The position numbers and the translations under genes are program-made. The notes under the pieces are model-generated. The model had not been told where the DNA came from. It worked only from the letters and a program-made list of their open reading frames with translations, and made no database searches. Of a stretch of DNA of 15,171 bases, positions 1 to 6,240 are shown one piece after another; positions within the stretch are counted from its first letter, which is position 1, and each line of letters begins with the position of its first letter. The DNA comes from an uncultured Alistipes sp. (GTDB lineage Bacteria > Bacteroidota > Bacteroidia > Bacteroidales > Rikenellaceae), in the NCBI GenBank assembly GCA_947173915.1, contig CAMWGZ010000012.1, positions 1-15,171 of the forward strand, written 5' to 3'.

Positions 1-75
1 CCCCCCCCTACCCCGCGCCCCTCATACGCCTAATCCCCCGAGGTGACCCAGCTGATGGGCTCCGCCGAGAGCTAA
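1..75 (+). other. Degraded or low-quality sequence end carrying broken dnaB sequence
   Basis: The first bases are a C-run and C-rich low-complexity sequence. From about position 40 the frame of the downstream dnaB gene reads EVTQLMGSAES, which resembles the DnaB linker region (Bacteroides-type DVDDLMQEAEG). It is then cut by TAA at 73-75, after which dnaB similarity continues without a shift. A second in-frame TAA lies at 31-33, with only faint similarity around it. The simplest reading is an unreliable contig end rather than a real pseudogene. This is an inference; the sequence cannot separate the two. Confidence 0.5.
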
Positions 76-1152
76 ATCTTCAAGGGGCCCGAAGGCCACG
101 TCAAGCGCTCGGTGCAGTCGGCCAAGGACCTGCTCTCGAAGGCACTGATGCAGATCGAGGAGGCCTCGAAGAACACCTCGGCCTTCAACGGCGTGCCCTC
201 GGGATTCATGGCCATCGACCGCGTGACACTCGGCTGGCAGCTCTCGGACCTGATCATCGTGGCGGCCCGCCCCTCGATGGGCAAGACCGCCTTCGTGCTG
301 ACGATGGCCCGCAACATGGCCGTCGATCACGAGCGGCCCGTCGCCTTCTTCTCGCTCGAAATGTCCTCCGTACAGCTGATGATGCGTCTGATCGTCGCCG
401 AGACGGGCCTGCCCGGCAACGAGATCAAGAGCGGACGGCTCTCGCCCGAACAGTGGCGGCACCTCGAATCGGCCACCAAGCCCCTCGGCGCGGCACCGCT
501 CTACATCGACGACACGCCGGCGCTCTCGGTCTTCGAGTTCCGCTCGAAGGCCCGGCGGCTCAAGATACACAACGACATCCAGATCATCATCATCGACTAC
601 CTCCAGCTCATGACCGGCGGCACCCAGGACTCGAAGGGCAACCGCGAACAGGAGGTGTCGTTCATCTCGCGCACGCTCAAGGCTATCGCCAAGGAGCTGA
701 ACGTGCCGATCATCGCCCTCTCGCAGCTCAACCGTTCGACCGAGCTGCGCGGCGGCTCGAAGCGGCCCCAGCTCTCCGACCTGCGCGAGTCGGGCGCGAT
801 CGAGCAGGATGCCGACATCGTGGCCTTCATCCACCGCCCCGAATACTACGGCATCAACCAGGACGAGAACGGAATGCCGACGGCCGGCATGGCCGAGATC
901 ATCATCGCCAAGCACCGTAACGGCGCGGTCACGGACGTGAACCTGCGCTTCCTCAAGGACCAGGCGCGTTTCGCCGACATGGACGAGACGCTGATGCCCG
1001 AAGCGGGCAGCCGCCCGACTCCGGGCCAGTACGAGGACGTGGCGAGCGACTCGAACATCGGCCTGGGCGGCTTCGGCGGCGTGCCCGAAGAGTTCCTGAC
1101 CCCCGGGATCCAGTCCCGGCCGGCTGATCTGAACGAAGAGGCCCCCTTCTGA
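76..1152 (+). CDS. dnaB: Replicative DNA helicase DnaB, 5'-partial (C-terminal RecA-like domain)
   Basis: DnaB is the hexameric 5'-3' helicase that unwinds DNA at the replication fork and recruits primase. Only the end of the linker helix and the C-terminal RecA-like ATPase domain are present: about 359 codons, against roughly 450-520 residues for a whole protein, so the N-terminal primase-binding domain is missing. Counting from the GTG at 112, Walker A ARPSMGKT is at residues 52-59. The Walker B-type stretch IIIIDYLQL, SQLNRSTE, DLRESGAIEQDAD and the arginine-finger region KHRNG follow in the usual order. The frame is open from 76, just after a TAA. The GTG at 112 would be the first formal start, but homology (IFKGPEGHVKRS) runs upstream of it, so it is probably not a true start. 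The C-terminus is intact. comM follows after 34 bases with no promoter seen, so co-transcription is possible. Confidence 0.9.
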   Translation: MFKGPEGHVKRSVQSAKDLLSKALMQIEEASKNTSAFNGVPSGFMAIDRVTLGWQLSDLIIVAARPSMGKTAFVLTMARNMAVDHERPVAFFSLEMSSVQLMMRLIVAETGLPGNEIKSGRLSPEQWRHLESATKPLGAAPLYIDDTPALSVFEFRSKARRLKIHNDIQIIIIDYLQLMTGGTQDSKGNREQEVSFISRTLKAIAKELNVPIIALSQLNRSTELRGGSKRPQLSDLRESGAIEQDADIVAFIHRPEYYGINQDENGMPTAGMAEIIIAKHRNGAVTDVNLRFLKDQARFADMDETLMPEAGSRPTPGQYEDVASDSNIGLGGFGGVPEEFLTPGIQSRPADLNEEAPF

Positions 1153-1186
1153 GGCGGCCCAAACCGAATAAACCGCAACCACCGCC

Positions 1187-2728
1187 ATGTTCGTCCGAAC
1201 CTACGCCGGAGCGATCGCCGGCATCGACGCGATCCGGGTTACCGTCGAGGTCAATCTCACGGGAAGCGGACTGGGACTCTACCTGGTCGGCCTGCCCGAC
1301 AACGCCGTCAAGGAGAGCGAGCAGCGCATCCGGGCGGCTTTCGAGAACTCGGGCCGCAAAATGTCGGGCCGTAAGATCGTGGTCAATCTGGCTCCGGCCG
1401 ACCTGCGCAAGGAGGGTTCGGGCTTCGACCTGCCGATCGCCGTCGGGATCCTCGCGGCGATGGAGGAGATCGACCCGGCGGCCGTCGCCGACACGCTCTT
1501 CGCGGGCGAGCTCTCGCTCGACGGCTCGCTGCGCCCCGTGCGGGGGATCCTGCCCATCGCGGTCAAGGCCCGCGAGGAGGGGCTGCGCCGCCTGGTGGTT
1601 CCCGCCGGAAACGGAGCCGAAGCGGCCGTGGTGGAGGGAATCGAGGTCTATGCGCTCCGCTCGCTCGACGAGGTAATCGGGCTGCTCGACGGAACGGGGA
1701 GCTTCGCCCCCGTCGCTGCTGCCGGGGAGGCGGTGCCGCGGACGGCAGAGAATCCCTACGCCGAGGACTTCGCCGACGTGAAGGGGCAGGCGGCTGTCAA
1801 AAGGGCACTCGAAATCGCAGCGGCCGGAGGCCACAACGTGCTGATGATCGGCGCACCCGGCTCGGGCAAGACGATGCTCGCACGCCGGATGCCCACCATC
1901 CTGCCGCCGCTCGGCAGCCGGGAGGCGCTCGAAACGACCAAAATACACTCGGTGGCAGGCAAGCTCGGCACCGTGCGGGGGCTGCTCGCGCAGCGCCCCT
2001 TCCGCTCGCCCCACCACCTGACCTCTCAGGTGGCGCTCATCGGCGGCGGACAGTCGCCCCAGCCGGGCGAAATATCGCTCGCCCACAACGGGGTGCTCTT
2101 TCTCGACGAACTGCCCGAATTCGGGCGCAACGCCCTGGAGGTGCTGCGCCAGCCGCTCGAAGAGAAGCGGATCGTGGTCTCCCGCGCCCGATACAGCGTG
2201 GAGTACCCGGCCAACTTCACGCTCATCGCCGCCATGAACCCCTGTCCCTGCGGCTACTACAACCACCCGACCAAGGAGTGCTCCTGCCCGCCGGGAACGG
2301 TGCACCGCTACCTGAACCGCATATCGGGTCCGCTGCTCGACCGCATCGACCTCCAGGTCGAAGTGACACCGGTGGCCATCGGCGAACTCTCCGATGCCCG
2401 CCCGGCCGAGACGAGCGCGGCGATCCGCGAACGGGTCGTCCGGGCACGGGCCGTGCAGGCCGCGCGCTTCCGGACGGTGGAGGGGGTGCACACCAACGCC
2501 ATGATGAACGCCCGCATGCTGCGCGAGTTCTGCCCGCTGGGCGACGCGGCGCGCCGCCTGCTCGAACAGGCGATGGCGCGGCTCGACCTCTCGGCCCGGG
2601 CCTACGACCGGATCGTCAAGGTGGCCCGCACGATCGCCGACCTGGAGGGGGCCGCCGACATCGGTACCGCCCACCTGGCCGAGGCGATCAACTACCGCTC
2701 GCTCGACCGGGGCGGCTGGGGGCGATAG
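1187..2728 (+). CDS. comM: ComM/YifB family Mg-chelatase-like AAA+ ATPase
   Basis: The 513-residue length matches the YifB/ComM family, whose characterised members are hexameric helicases that promote branch migration during natural transformation. The role in this organism is inferred from the family. The N-terminal ChlI-type Lon-protease-like fold covers about residues 1-170, including GFDLPIAVGIL and FAGELSLDGSLRPVRG. The AAA+ module follows, with Walker A GAPGSGKT at 222-229 and Walker B VLFLDE at 303-308. A cysteine cluster (C353, C355, C365, C367, in NPCPCGYY...CSCPPG) probably binds zinc. The sensor/arginine region GPLLDRIDLQVEV is at 381-393, and the C-terminal Mg_chelatase_C helical domain runs from about 410 to 510. 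The ATG start gives the conserved opening MFVRTYAGAIAGIDA. It lies 34 bases after dnaB and 86 bases before nth, among genome-maintenance genes. The old annotation 'magnesium chelatase' is misleading, because no chlorophyll pathway is implied. Confidence 0.93.
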   Translation: MFVRTYAGAIAGIDAIRVTVEVNLTGSGLGLYLVGLPDNAVKESEQRIRAAFENSGRKMSGRKIVVNLAPADLRKEGSGFDLPIAVGILAAMEEIDPAAVADTLFAGELSLDGSLRPVRGILPIAVKAREEGLRRLVVPAGNGAEAAVVEGIEVYALRSLDEVIGLLDGTGSFAPVAAAGEAVPRTAENPYAEDFADVKGQAAVKRALEIAAAGGHNVLMIGAPGSGKTMLARRMPTILPPLGSREALETTKIHSVAGKLGTVRGLLAQRPFRSPHHLTSQVALIGGGQSPQPGEISLAHNGVLFLDELPEFGRNALEVLRQPLEEKRIVVSRARYSVEYPANFTLIAAMNPCPCGYYNHPTKECSCPPGTVHRYLNRISGPLLDRIDLQVEVTPVAIGELSDARPAETSAAIRERVVRARAVQAARFRTVEGVHTNAMMNARMLREFCPLGDAARRLLEQAMARLDLSARAYDRIVKVARTIADLEGAADIGTAHLAEAINYRSLDRGGWGR

Positions 2729-2743
2729 ACGGGCCGCACTCCC

Positions 2744-2758
2744 GGGCGGATGCCGCCC
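2744..2758 (+). repeat. Short GC hairpin between comM and nth
   Basis: GGGCGG (2744-2749) and CCGCCC (2753-2758) form a perfect 6-bp stem with a 3-base loop, 16 bases after the comM stop. No T-run follows, so it is at best a weak or factor-dependent terminator or an mRNA-end structure. In such GC-rich DNA a stem of this size may also arise by chance. Confidence 0.25.
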
Positions 2759-2814
2759 ACCGAAAGCGGGGCAGCCCGGAGAGAGACAACCGAGAATCAA
2801 AACAGACGACAGAT

Positions 2815-3477
2815 ATGACACTCAAGGAACGATATGCGGGCGTGATCGACTGGTTCGAACGGCACATGCCCGTCGCGGAGAGCGAGCTGAACTACGGATC
2901 GCCCTACGAGCTGCTGGTGGCCGTGATCCTCTCGGCGCAGTGCACCGACAAACGGGTCAATATGACCACTCCGGCGCTCTTCGAGGCCTTCCCCACCCCG
3001 CAGCGGATGGCCGAGGCGACCGCCGAAGAGATCTACCCCTACATCCGGAGCATCTCCTACCCCAACAACAAGGCGAAGAACCTGGCCGCGATGGCCCGCA
3101 TGCTCTGCGCGGAGTTCGGGGGCGAGGTGCCGAGCGACCTGAAGGAGTTGCAGCGGCTGCCGGGCGTGGGGCGCAAGACGGCCAACGTGGTGGGGGCCGT
3201 GATCTGGCAGAAGGAGGTCATGCCGGTCGATACCCACGTCTTCCGGGTCTCGAACCGCATCGGGCTGACCTACCGCTCGAAAACACCGCTGCAGACCGAG
3301 CTGACCCTCGAGAAGCACATACCCTCTCCCCTGCTGCCGACGGCCCACCACTGGCTGATCCTGCACGGACGCTACGTCTGCACGGCCCGCGCACCGAAGT
3401 GCGCCGAATGCGGCATCGCCCCCTGGTGCCGCAAGTTCGCCGACGACGCAAAACGGAACGAGCGCGGCAGCCGCTGA
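2815..3477 (+). CDS. nth: Endonuclease III (DNA glycosylase/AP lyase)
   Basis: Nth removes oxidised pyrimidines from DNA and cleaves at the abasic site in base excision repair. The product is 220 residues, normal for the family. The helix-hairpin-helix LPGVGRKTANVV is at 115-126 and holds the catalytic lysine K121. The catalytic aspartate is D139 in PVDTHVFRV. The [4Fe-4S] cluster cysteines C189, C196, C199 and C205 have the exact C-X6-C-X2-C-X5-C spacing. The frame stays open far upstream into comM, but ATG 2815 gives MTLKERYAGVIDWF, the usual N-terminus in Bacteroidales homologues, and the upstream translation is low-complexity shadow. It follows comM by 86 bases without a visible promoter, so it may be read from the dnaB-comM transcript. 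All functional residues are present. Confidence 0.96.
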   Translation: MTLKERYAGVIDWFERHMPVAESELNYGSPYELLVAVILSAQCTDKRVNMTTPALFEAFPTPQRMAEATAEEIYPYIRSISYPNNKAKNLAAMARMLCAEFGGEVPSDLKELQRLPGVGRKTANVVGAVIWQKEVMPVDTHVFRVSNRIGLTYRSKTPLQTELTLEKHIPSPLLPTAHHWLILHGRYVCTARAPKCAECGIAPWCRKFADDAKRNERGSR

Positions 3478-3482
3478 CCGCC

Positions 3483-3519
3483 CCGGCTGCGGGCGGCGCA
3501 AGAGCGTCCGCAGCTCCGG
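3483..3519 (+). terminator. Candidate hairpin after nth
   Basis: GCTGCGG (3486-3492) and CCGCAGC (3508-3514) are perfect inverted repeats with a 15-base loop. CCGG at 3483-3486 and 3516-3519 can extend the stem past a small bulge. It starts 6 bases after the nth stop and precedes the murC promoter, the right place for a terminator. The absence of a T-run after it lowers confidence. Confidence 0.35.
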
Positions 3520-3558
3520 AGACAGCAGCAGTCCGGGCGGGCGATTCTTTGCACGGAA

Positions 3559-3591
3559 TGGCGGATATTTGCTGCGGAACATATAATTTTG
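3559..3591 (+). promoter_or_regulatory. Putative Bacteroidota promoter for the murC-ftsQAZ operon
   Basis: TAATTTTG at 3584-3591 matches the Bacteroidota -7 consensus TAnnTTTG fully. It lies in a locally AT-rich patch within the longest intergenic gap of the window. The expected -33 position (about 3559-3562) has only a weak match (TGG instead of TTTG). The predicted transcription start near 3596 leaves a leader of about 85 bases before murC. Its position after the nth hairpin suggests it begins the division operon. Confidence 0.55.
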
Positions 3592-3608
3592 CAGCCGGAA
3601 CGGAACCC

Positions 3609-3660
3609 GGCGCGGCAGACCGCGCCGCCACCCCCGCTCCCGCCCCGAAGGGCAGGAGCG
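3609..3660 (+). promoter_or_regulatory. Two tandem GC-rich hairpins in the murC leader
   Basis: Hairpin 1 has GGCGCGG (3609-3615), loop CAGA and CCGCGCC (3620-3626), a perfect 7-bp stem. Hairpin 2 has CGCTCC (3635-3640) with GGAGCG (3655-3660) and GCCC (3642-3645) with GGGC (3650-3653), separated by one C-A mismatch, around a CGAA loop. Both lie between the predicted start of transcription and the murC ATG at 3681. The last 20 bases before the ATG are A-rich and unpaired. No T-run follows, so they are not classic intrinsic terminators. A role in mRNA stability, translation or attenuation is possible but unproven. Confidence 0.4.
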
Positions 3661-3680
3661 CAAAAACGCGAACAACGGAC

Positions 3681-5066
3681 ATGAAAGAGTTTTCGAACGT
3701 ATATTTCCTCGGGATCGGAGGCATCGGCATGAGCGCCCTGGCCCGCTATTTCCTGCACGAAGGCAAACGGGTCGCGGGATACGACCGCGTGCGCACGCCG
3801 CTGACCGAACGGCTCGAAGCCGAAGGGGCCGACATCCACTACGAAGAGCGGGCGGAGGCGATTCCCGCCCCGTTCGACGACCCGCAGACGACGATCGTGG
3901 TCTATACGCCCGCCGTGCCGGCCGACCACGCCGAGCTGCGCCACTTCGAGCGCGAAGGGTTCGAGGTGGTCAAGCGCTCGCAGATGCTGGGCTACCTGAG
4001 CCGGGGCAAGTTCGTGCTGGCGATCGCCGGGACGCACGGCAAAACCACCACTACGACCCTCACGGCCTGGCTCGACCACGAGGCGGCGGGGGGCGGCAGC
4101 GCCTTCCTGGGGGGCGTGTCGCGCAACTTCGACAGCAACCTGGTGCTCGGCGCAGGCGACCGCCTGGCCGTCGAAGCCGACGAATTCGACCGCTCGTTCC
4201 TGCAACTCTCGCCCGACGTGGCGGTCATTACCTCCGCCGATGCCGACCATCTGGACATCTACGGCACCCACGAGGCGCTGCGCGAAGCCTTCTCGCAGTT
4301 CATCGCCCGCATCCGGCCGGGCGGCGCGCTGGTGCTCAAGCAGGGAGTCGATCTGCGCATCGACAACCCCGGCATCGCATGCTACCGCTACGCCTACGAC
4401 ACCCCCTGCGACTTCTACGCCCGCAACATCGCGCTGTGCGACGGGGGACGCTACCGCTTCGATCTGGTTACCCCCTCCGCGACGATCGAAGGCTGCACGC
4501 TCGGCATCCCGGGCTGGGTCAATATCGAAAACGCCGTAGCGGCCGCTGCGGCCCTCTGGTGCGCCTCCGAGCGCGACGGCATTCCGTTCGACGCGGCGCG
4601 CGTGCGGGATGCGCTCGCCTCGTTCGAGGGGGTCAAGCGCCGCTTCGAATGCTACCTCAACACCCCCCGGCAGGTATATATCGACGACTACGCCCACCAT
4701 CCGCGCGAGCTGACGGCGGCGATCACGTCGATCAAGCGCATGTTCCCGGGCCGGCGGCTCACGGCGATCTTCCAGCCCCACCTCTACACCCGCACCCGCG
4801 ACTTCTACCGGGAGTTCGCCGAGGCGCTATCCCATGCCGACGAGGTGCTGCTGCTGCCGATCTACCCCGCGCGCGAGGAGCCGATCGAGGGGGTCGATTC
4901 GCAGATGATCGGCCGGCTGCTGACGGTGCCCTGGCAGCTCTGCGACCGCGAGGAGCTGGCCGCAAGAATCGGCGCGACGGCTACCGACGTGGTGGTCAGC
5001 TTCGGGGCGGGCAACATCGATGCCTGCTGCGAGGCGCTGGCCGAAACCCTGCGCCGCAAAGCCTGA
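3681..5066 (+). CDS. murC: UDP-N-acetylmuramate--L-alanine ligase MurC
   Basis: MurC joins L-alanine to UDP-MurNAc using ATP, the first peptide step of cytoplasmic peptidoglycan precursor synthesis. The 461-residue product has the usual three domains. The N-terminal Rossmann UDP-binding domain has GIGGIGMSALA at 11-21. The central ATPase domain has P-loop GTHGKTTTT at 117-125, ADEFDRSF from 166 and DADHLDIYG at 187-195. The C-terminal domain has VKRRFE, DDYAHHP at 335-341 and FQPHLYTRTRDF. GIGGIGMS distinguishes it from the related Mpl ligase. ATG 3681 gives MKEFSNVYFLGIGGIGMS, a standard MurC opening. Upstream frames are low complexity. It is the first gene of the division operon, 45 bases before ftsQ, with its own promoter and leader. 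In many Bacteroidota murG lies directly upstream; here nth does. Confidence 0.96.
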   Translation: MKEFSNVYFLGIGGIGMSALARYFLHEGKRVAGYDRVRTPLTERLEAEGADIHYEERAEAIPAPFDDPQTTIVVYTPAVPADHAELRHFEREGFEVVKRSQMLGYLSRGKFVLAIAGTHGKTTTTTLTAWLDHEAAGGGSAFLGGVSRNFDSNLVLGAGDRLAVEADEFDRSFLQLSPDVAVITSADADHLDIYGTHEALREAFSQFIARIRPGGALVLKQGVDLRIDNPGIACYRYAYDTPCDFYARNIALCDGGRYRFDLVTPSATIEGCTLGIPGWVNIENAVAAAAALWCASERDGIPFDAARVRDALASFEGVKRRFECYLNTPRQVYIDDYAHHPRELTAAITSIKRMFPGRRLTAIFQPHLYTRTRDFYREFAEALSHADEVLLLPIYPAREEPIEGVDSQMIGRLLTVPWQLCDREELAARIGATATDVVVSFGAGNIDACCEALAETLRRKA

Positions 5067-5111
5067 CGCCCGCGACGACGGCTCCGCCCCGCAGCAAATC
5101 CGACGACGACA

Positions 5112-6209
5112 ATGAAAAAAATCGGCAAATACCTCTTTTTCGCACTGCTCTGGAGCGGTGTGGCAGCCTATTTGCTCTACGCTGCCGGCAAAGTCCGCCA
5201 CCACCGCCGCGAACAGAAAGTCGAGCGGATCGAGGTCGAAATCGCCGACAGTACCTCGCAGCTGCGGCTGGTGTCGGAGGCGGCCGTGCGCCGCTGGATC
5301 GCCCGCAGCGGCGTGAAGACCGTCGGCGAGCCGATCGAAAGCATCGACCTCGACTCGATCGAACGCACGATCGCCGCCAACGGCTTCGTGGCCGACGTGC
5401 GGGTGTCGGTCTCCTACGGCGGGGTGCTGCACGCCCGCATCGAGCAGCGCACGCCCCGCATGCGGCTGCTGCTGGACGGATACAACGGCTACGTGACCGA
5501 CCAAGGATACGTATTCGCCGCCCCGCGCGCCTCGTCGGTTTATGTACCGGTGGTGACGGGTCCCTACCGGCCGCCCTTCCCGCCCTCCTACACGGGGCCC
5601 CTGGAGGAGTGCCGCCGCGAGCAGCTGCGCCGCATCGACGAGCGCATCGAGGCGCTCGAACGGGAAAAATACCCGCTCTACCGCCGCGAACTGCAGAACG
5701 ACGAAAACATCCGCGCCGTACGGCGCATGAGGGTGCGCAAAGGGTGGTTCGAATCCTCGGAGGCATTTGCCGGGAGGGTGCGCGAGCTGCGCGAGCGCAA
5801 GGAGCAGCTGCGCCGCAAATACAGGTATGAGGCTCAGACGATTCAGGCCGAAATCGACAAAATATCGGCCCGGCAGGAGGCGGAGCGGCGGCAGCAAAAA
5901 ATTTTGGAGAAAAGGTACGAAGATTTCTCGAAACTCATTACCTTTGTAAAATGGATGGAAAGCGACGATTTCCGACGGTCGGAGGTCGTCCAGATAACGG
6001 CCCGCAGCACGGCGAGCGGCGACCTGGAACTGGAGCTTACGCCCCGCAGCGGAAACTTCACGATCCTCTTCGGCCCGCCCGACGATGCGGAACGGAAGTT
6101 CGACAAGCTGATCCGTTTCTACCGCGAAGGACTCTCGCGTGCGGGATGGGACCGTTACAAAACCATCGACCTGAGGTTCCGGGGGCAGATCGTCTGCTCG
6201 GAACGCTGA
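5112..6209 (+). CDS. ftsQ: Cell division protein FtsQ with a coiled-coil insertion
   Basis: FtsQ is a bitopic inner-membrane protein that links early and late divisome proteins in the periplasm. The 365-residue product has a short basic N-terminus, one membrane segment at about 6-26, and a POTRA-like region at about 38-112 (LRLVSEAAVRRWI, IERTIAANGFVADVRVSVSY). The first part of the beta domain follows (RMRLLLDGYNGYVTDQGYVF). Residues about 162-268 are a highly charged helical insertion rich in Arg, Glu and Gln. The conserved Bacteroidota C-terminus then resumes at about 276-365 (FVKWMESDDF, LELELTPRSGNF, KFDKLIRFYREGL, GWDRYKTIDLRF, QIVCSER). Bacteroidota FtsQ proteins that I know are about 240-250 residues, so the insert accounts for the excess. 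It sits between murC and ftsA, as in the classical dcw order. Identity is well supported by order and C-terminus; the function of the insert is unknown. Confidence 0.9.
   Translation: MKKIGKYLFFALLWSGVAAYLLYAAGKVRHHRREQKVERIEVEIADSTSQLRLVSEAAVRRWIARSGVKTVGEPIESIDLDSIERTIAANGFVADVRVSVSYGGVLHARIEQRTPRMRLLLDGYNGYVTDQGYVFAAPRASSVYVPVVTGPYRPPFPPSYTGPLEECRREQLRRIDERIEALEREKYPLYRRELQNDENIRAVRRMRVRKGWFESSEAFAGRVRELRERKEQLRRKYRYEAQTIQAEIDKISARQEAERRQQKILEKRYEDFSKLITFVKWMESDDFRRSEVVQITARSTASGDLELELTPRSGNFTILFGPPDDAERKFDKLIRFYREGLSRAGWDRYKTIDLRFRGQIVCSER
5595..5915 (+). other. Charged coiled-coil insertion within FtsQ
   Basis: This stretch encodes FtsQ residues about 162-268. It is dominated by Arg, Glu, Lys and Gln with periodic Leu/Ile, for example EECRREQLRRIDERIEALER and later KEQLRRKYRYEAQTIQAEID. 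Two helical segments are separated by KGWFESSEAF near residues 210-219, which would suit an antiparallel helical hairpin projecting from the periplasmic beta domain. It is in frame, with no stop and no repeat at its borders. Limits are approximate, set by where recognisable FtsQ sequence stops and resumes. Confidence 0.6.
5939..5946 (+). promoter_or_regulatory. Possible internal -7 promoter element inside ftsQ
   Basis: TACCTTTG fits TAnnTTTG and lies in the most AT-rich patch of ftsQ (about 5889-5955), which uses codons uncommon in the rest of the gene (TTG, AGG, ATT, TTT, GTA). It could add transcription of ftsA and ftsZ, about 295 bases downstream. No TTTG is seen at the expected -33 distance, and the site is within coding sequence, so support is weak. 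Confidence 0.2.
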
Positions 6210-6240
6210 TTGCGAAACGAAAAAAGTTAGATAACGCGCT

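Noticed and set aside
2278..2814. Upstream in-frame extension of nth into the comM coding region
   Set aside because: The translation there is low-complexity Pro/Arg/Gly, the second frame of comM. ATG 2815 gives the standard Nth N-terminus.
953..2821. Open frame of 622 codons on the - strand opposite comM
   Set aside because: Shadow of the yifB/comM gene, which has intact Walker motifs and family length on the + strand.
3568..3591. TTTG at 3568-3571 as the -33 element of the murC promoter
   Set aside because: It is only 12 bases from the -7 element, where 19-21 are expected; the TTTG at 3548 is too far, at 32 bases.
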